A stretch of DNA of 7,535 nt from Opitutaceae bacterium (lineage in GTDB: Bacteria; Verrucomicrobiota; Verrucomicrobiia; Opitutales; Opitutaceae), in the NCBI GenBank assembly GCA_003168315.1, contig PMSP01000407.1, positions 1 through 7,535 on the forward strand. Reading direction: 5' to 3'. Both the position numbers and the translations under genes were made by a program. Under the pieces are notes generated by a model, which was not told the origin of the DNA, made no database searches, and saw only the letters and a list, made by a program, of their open reading frames with translations. Shown here piece by piece: positions 5,498 through 7,535 of this stretch (positions are counted from its first letter, which is position 1; each line of letters begins with the position of its first letter).

Positions 5498-5518
5498 GCC
5501 ATCCCCCCGGGGGATGGC
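5498..5518. repeat. 21-base GC-rich palindrome
   Basis: GCCATCCCCC (5498-5507) and GGGGGATGGC (5509-5518) are perfect inverted arms around a single C. It lies about 60 bases past the end of the last RHS-locus gene on the minus strand. No U-run follows on either side, so it is not a standard intrinsic terminator. It may be a dispersed palindromic repeat or a stem that protects an mRNA 3' end. Confidence 0.55.
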
Positions 5519-5578
5519 TGGATTCCCCATCCGAACGGCGGCCTCAAAATCTCTTGCGGCGGCGGCCAGCCCTGGGGG

Positions 5579-5899
5579 CTACCTCACTTTAGGAATGAAG
5601 ATAACGTTTACGGCAATAGCTACGACCAACAATCCGAGGCTAGTAAAACAAGCTGCTTTAGCCCATGGCCAGCTCTCCCGTAACGATTCTATCCCGTAAA
5701 AAAAAGTGACGAAGGCCACGCTAAATACTATGGGGCCCGTCGTGCGAACTGTGTATGCAAGAACCTCCATGGGATCGGCGATCCGGTCCGCCCAAAGCCA
5801 CGAACCAACAAAGTGATTTAGTAAAGCAAGCAATCCAACCGACGCCAGCGAGAGAACGGTCGGCAACAAATAGCGCAGAAAATATGACAACGTTTCCAT
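5579..5899 (-). CDS. Small three-helix membrane protein, candidate immunity protein
   Basis: This 106-residue protein has three predicted membrane helices (about residues 6-28, 53-70 and 82-102) and no recognised domain. It starts 21 bases after the stop of the RHS-hydrolase gene, in the same direction, with no strong ribosome-binding site. In RHS toxin loci the gene directly after a toxin tip is normally its immunity protein, and membrane immunity proteins are usual when the toxin attacks lipids or membranes. That fits the hydrolase upstream. The function is inferred from position only. Confidence 0.6.
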   Translation of the reverse strand: METLSYFLRYLLPTVLSLASVGLLALLNHFVGSWLWADRIADPMEVLAYTVRTTGPIVFSVAFVTFFYGIESLRESWPWAKAACFTSLGLLVVAIAVNVIFIPKVR

Positions 5900-5920
5900 G
5901 GTAGAGATTCCAATGATCGG

Positions 5921-6550
5921 TTACGGGTTTGGGGGGAAGGCTGCATTCAAAGCGCCCACGGTATGAAGGTCGCCGTGGCTATAGCCTGTTAATTGAATGT
6001 TGTTAGCATCGGGATCGGTGCGCCCGGCCCCAATGGGAAGGGTCTGAACTCGATCGCCAGTCGAATAGACATTGTCCCAGTTTCCCAATCCGTTTCCGGG
6101 TCGATAATCCGACATGATTGGCGTTCCAAGCGTTAAGAGTTCGTCGATATAAACGCCGCTTTTTTGGCTAGCCAGCAACGCGACATTTCCGCCATGGCTG
6201 TGGGCAACGACCTCTATCGGCTCACACGGATGCTGCTTTTTGTAGGCATTAATCTGTTGGGCCAACGCAAACGCAGCGGCCTGCCGAGCTGCGTCATTAT
6301 TTTCTCCGCTCCAATTGAAGAACCTTGCGTTAGGATCATCAAAATGCGCCTGAACTGCATTTACAAAACTGGTCGGGAACGTGTCAGCGGTTCCATTTGA
6401 CCACGTACCATGCACGTAAAAAACAACCAGCCCGAGCGGATCCACCCCGCTGATCGGATTATTCCCGACGTACGCGTAGAGGTTGAGGCCTCCCGCAATT
6501 CCAAGTGGGTCGCGGTTTAGCCACCCGCGCGCGCTTTCATTGCACAACAT
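5921..6550 (-). CDS. Orphan RHS C-terminal module with alpha/beta-hydrolase (lipase-like) domain
   Basis: This protein of about 209 residues begins with a short RHS core fragment (WLNRDPLGIAGG, then NLYAYVGNNP, ending DPLGL) and passes directly into an alpha/beta hydrolase. VVFYVHGTW resembles the oxyanion-hole strand, VVAHSHGGNVALL carries the nucleophile elbow (AHSHG, a GxSxG variant), STGDRV could hold the acid, and GYSHGDLH the histidine. It is probably a lipase or esterase toxin tip. The full RHS cage is absent: it lacks the thousand-residue repeat region and reads like a displaced tip. The ATG at 6550 overlaps the previous gene by 14 bases; an in-frame GTG at 6565 is possible. Without a cage it may be a silent reservoir or be activated by recombination with the upstream RHS gene. 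Confidence 0.72.
   Translation of the reverse strand: MLCNESARGWLNRDPLGIAGGLNLYAYVGNNPISGVDPLGLVVFYVHGTWSNGTADTFPTSFVNAVQAHFDDPNARFFNWSGENNDAARQAAAFALAQQINAYKKQHPCEPIEVVAHSHGGNVALLASQKSGVYIDELLTLGTPIMSDYRPGNGLGNWDNVYSTGDRVQTLPIGAGRTDPDANNIQLTGYSHGDLHTVGALNAAFPPNP
6428..6520 (-). repeat. RHS junction repeat, downstream copy
   Basis: The 93 bases coding LNRDPLGIAGG through DPLGL align without gaps to 7442-7534. I count 72 of 93 bases and 26 of 31 residues identical. Most differences are at third codon positions. Such repeated junctions let toxin tips be swapped by homologous recombination; the longest exact shared run is GGGTCGCGGTTTAGC (6507-6521 and 7521-7535 on the + strand). Confidence 0.8.
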
Positions 6551-6914
6551 CAATGAGCTTCGCACCGCATTCGGGGCAGCACAAAGGAATGGTTAGCCCC
6601 AAGCGTTTTTGGCACACGGGACAAGTTATTCCAGTTCTGCGAAACGTTAATATCACACAGGCCATTGTTATAAGAACAGCCAATGCAAACGCCGTAGATT
6701 CAAGAGCCGATATAGTCCGTGGTTGGACGAGTTTAAGGCGGCCAACAATCAGGCAAACGCTCAAAATTACGACTGAGACAAATATCGCCGTTACTAGGCT
6801 CTTCTGTAGCTTCAATGTCCGCTCGATCCGATCGGCGCTGGGCCGAAACAATGACCGGGCGTCGACACCTCCCGATGGCTGTTTGGGAGTCTTCAAGGCA
6901 TGAGTGTCTTCCAT
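6537..6914 (-). CDS. Two-helix membrane protein with CxxC pairs, candidate immunity protein
   Basis: This 125-residue protein has two predicted membrane helices (about residues 40-58 and 72-91). A short C-terminal zinc-ribbon-like motif follows: Cys98-Pro-Val-Cys101 and Cys113-Pro-Glu-Cys116, with CGAKL after it. I chose the ATG at 6914 because it overlaps the RHS stop as TAATG, a standard translational-coupling junction; an upstream ATG at 6998 would run 84 bases into the RHS gene. Its place directly after the RHS toxin tip suggests immunity against that tip. The family is not recognised and the role is inference. Its end overlaps the start of the next RHS module. Confidence 0.65.
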   Translation of the reverse strand: MEDTHALKTPKQPSGGVDARSLFRPSADRIERTLKLQKSLVTAIFVSVVILSVCLIVGRLKLVQPRTISALESTAFALAVLITMACVILTFRRTGITCPVCQKRLGLTIPLCCPECGAKLIDVVQ

Positions 6915-7535
6915 TAGGGACAATTGCTTCCATGCTGCAGCATTTTGATCCCTAGCAGAGCAAAGGCATCTATCTGCCACTGTGCTGGGTTGGTCCAACT
7001 TGCACCAAATCCCAGCGAGCCCAAGTCACCAAGAAACGGAACGCCGAAATAAACCGAGATTTCTTCGTCGGTAGCGAACCCACCTAAGGAATTGGTGCCG
7101 TATTGCACAGCCGCATTGTAACTCGTAGGTTCGTTACCAAAGGGCTGGCCTGTAATCTGTACACCACCTGAAAGATTCTTCACGGGGGCATTGGATGTAA
7201 ACAACAGTGAATTGTCGAACCCCATACCAGGTGCGGCAAAAGGGTTGTAATTTGCACTCACCATGACGTTGCCGCCGAGGAAATGAGACCCGGTATTTAC
7301 ATCGGCATATGTGTATACCGTGCTTGGTCCTACCAGCGAATATAATTCGCCCATCCATGGTCCCGGATTATGCCAATCCGGCGCGCCCCCGGGGGTGTTC
7401 GAGTACCAACTCTTGTCCACGTGGGAAACCTCGCCGTCGAAAAGGCCAAGTGGATCAATGCGGCTTATCGGATTATTTCCAACGTAAGCGTAAAGGTTGA
7501 TTCCGCCCGCAAGGCCGATGGGGTCGCGGTTTAGC
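6914..7535 (-). CDS. RHS-family protein, C-terminal end with unrecognised tip (partial)
   Basis: The gene enters from beyond the right edge; only its last 206 codons are visible. It opens with the RHS junction LNRDPIGLAGG, NLYAYVGNNP and DPLGL, after which RHS proteins carry a variable toxin domain. The tip here is about 175 residues (FDGEVSHVDKSW to GSNCP), rich in Gly, Asn, Phe and aromatic residues. It has no nuclease, deaminase, ADP-ribosyltransferase or protease motif that I recognise. An ATG at 7420 lies inside the tip and is not the start. The full protein would normally be a large polymorphic toxin of a secretion system, with the tip released after autocleavage. Toxicity of this tip is inference from its position. 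Confidence 0.75.
   Translation of the reverse strand, partial: LNRDPIGLAGGINLYAYVGNNPISRIDPLGLFDGEVSHVDKSWYSNTPGGAPDWHNPGPWMGELYSLVGPSTVYTYADVNTGSHFLGGNVMVSANYNPFAAPGMGFDNSLLFTSNAPVKNLSGGVQITGQPFGNEPTSYNAAVQYGTNSLGGFATDEEISVYFGVPFLGDLGSLGFGASWTNPAQWQIDAFALLGIKMLQHGSNCP
7442..7535 (-). repeat. RHS junction repeat, upstream copy
   Basis: This is the partner of the repeat at 6428-6520 and belongs to the larger RHS gene that leaves the window. The true repeat may extend further right. Confidence 0.75.

Larger units (their letters stand above)
5195..5578. other. Non-coding region between the element and the RHS locus
   Basis: No convincing gene is present. Open frames here (for example minus strand 5269-5547) simply read through the AAGCTCC boxes and show no family resemblance. 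In order the region holds one copy of a 15-base direct repeat, a terminator, the AAGCTCC boxes, the second copy of the direct repeat and a 21-base palindrome. It probably contains the right border of the mobile element, since base composition falls and gene content changes to RHS genes just beyond. Confidence 0.5.

Noticed and set aside
5269..5547. 92-codon minus strand open frame
   Set aside because: It reads through the AAGCTCC boxes as GASLEL/GASWEL, has no family resemblance, and ends against the terminator. The DNA repeats explain it better.
6537..6998. Start at 6998 for the CxxC membrane protein
   Set aside because: It would overlap the RHS gene by 85 bases; the TAATG junction at 6914 gives a much better start.
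7134..7358. 74-codon minus strand open frame inside the RHS tip
   Set aside because: Out of frame with the RHS reading frame, which continues unbroken from the window edge to its stop.

Overview
The window comes from a GC-rich bacterium. By eye, the left two thirds are clearly richer in GC than the right third. The taxon cannot be fixed from sequence alone; nothing points to Firmicutes or to a eukaryote, and RHS junctions of the kind seen at the right end occur widely in Gram-negative phyla. No rRNA, tRNA or CRISPR array was seen.

Positions 1-5270 look like one compact mobile genetic element. An XRE-family regulator (4835-5194, +) faces away from a leftward operon with four genes. These are a large DnaG/Toprim primase fused to a P-loop ATPase and a C-terminal winged-helix-like region (1830-4700), a tyrosine recombinase with a complete catalytic set (686-1753), a RelE/ParE-type toxin (425-676) and a small antitoxin-like protein (250-441). 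The genes are tightly packed: gaps are 76 and 9 bases and the toxin overlaps its partner by 17 bases. The divergent promoter region holds a perfect 7+4+7 palindrome that is a good operator candidate. The regulator also has a TATAAT box placed so that its mRNA would be leaderless. A small regulator, replication enzyme and integrase are the core of P4-like or PICI-like satellites and of small integrative elements. No capsid, packaging or conjugation genes are visible.

The element is rich in short DNA signals that the genes do not explain. They include five CCGCGAGG-type boxes at the primase-recombinase junction and five AAGCTCC boxes at helical-turn spacing beyond the regulator. The heptamer GCTAAAG is over-represented, a perfect inverted repeat lies inside the primase linker, and an A7/T7 inverted repeat lies at the left end. 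These are candidate origin, arm-type or repressor sites. Element borders could not be fixed because no convincing attL/attR pair was found.

Positions 5195-5578 carry no convincing gene. They hold a terminator, the boxes, a 15-base direct repeat and a 21-base palindrome. From 5579 to the right edge is a lower-GC leftward RHS locus. It has the C-terminal end of an RHS protein with an unrecognised tail (to 6914) and a TAATG-coupled small membrane protein with two CxxC pairs (6537-6914). Next comes a second, short RHS-junction fragment fused to an alpha/beta-hydrolase domain (5921-6550), followed by a three-helix membrane protein (5579-5899). This is the layout of an RHS toxin locus with displaced ('orphan') C-terminal toxin and immunity modules in tandem.
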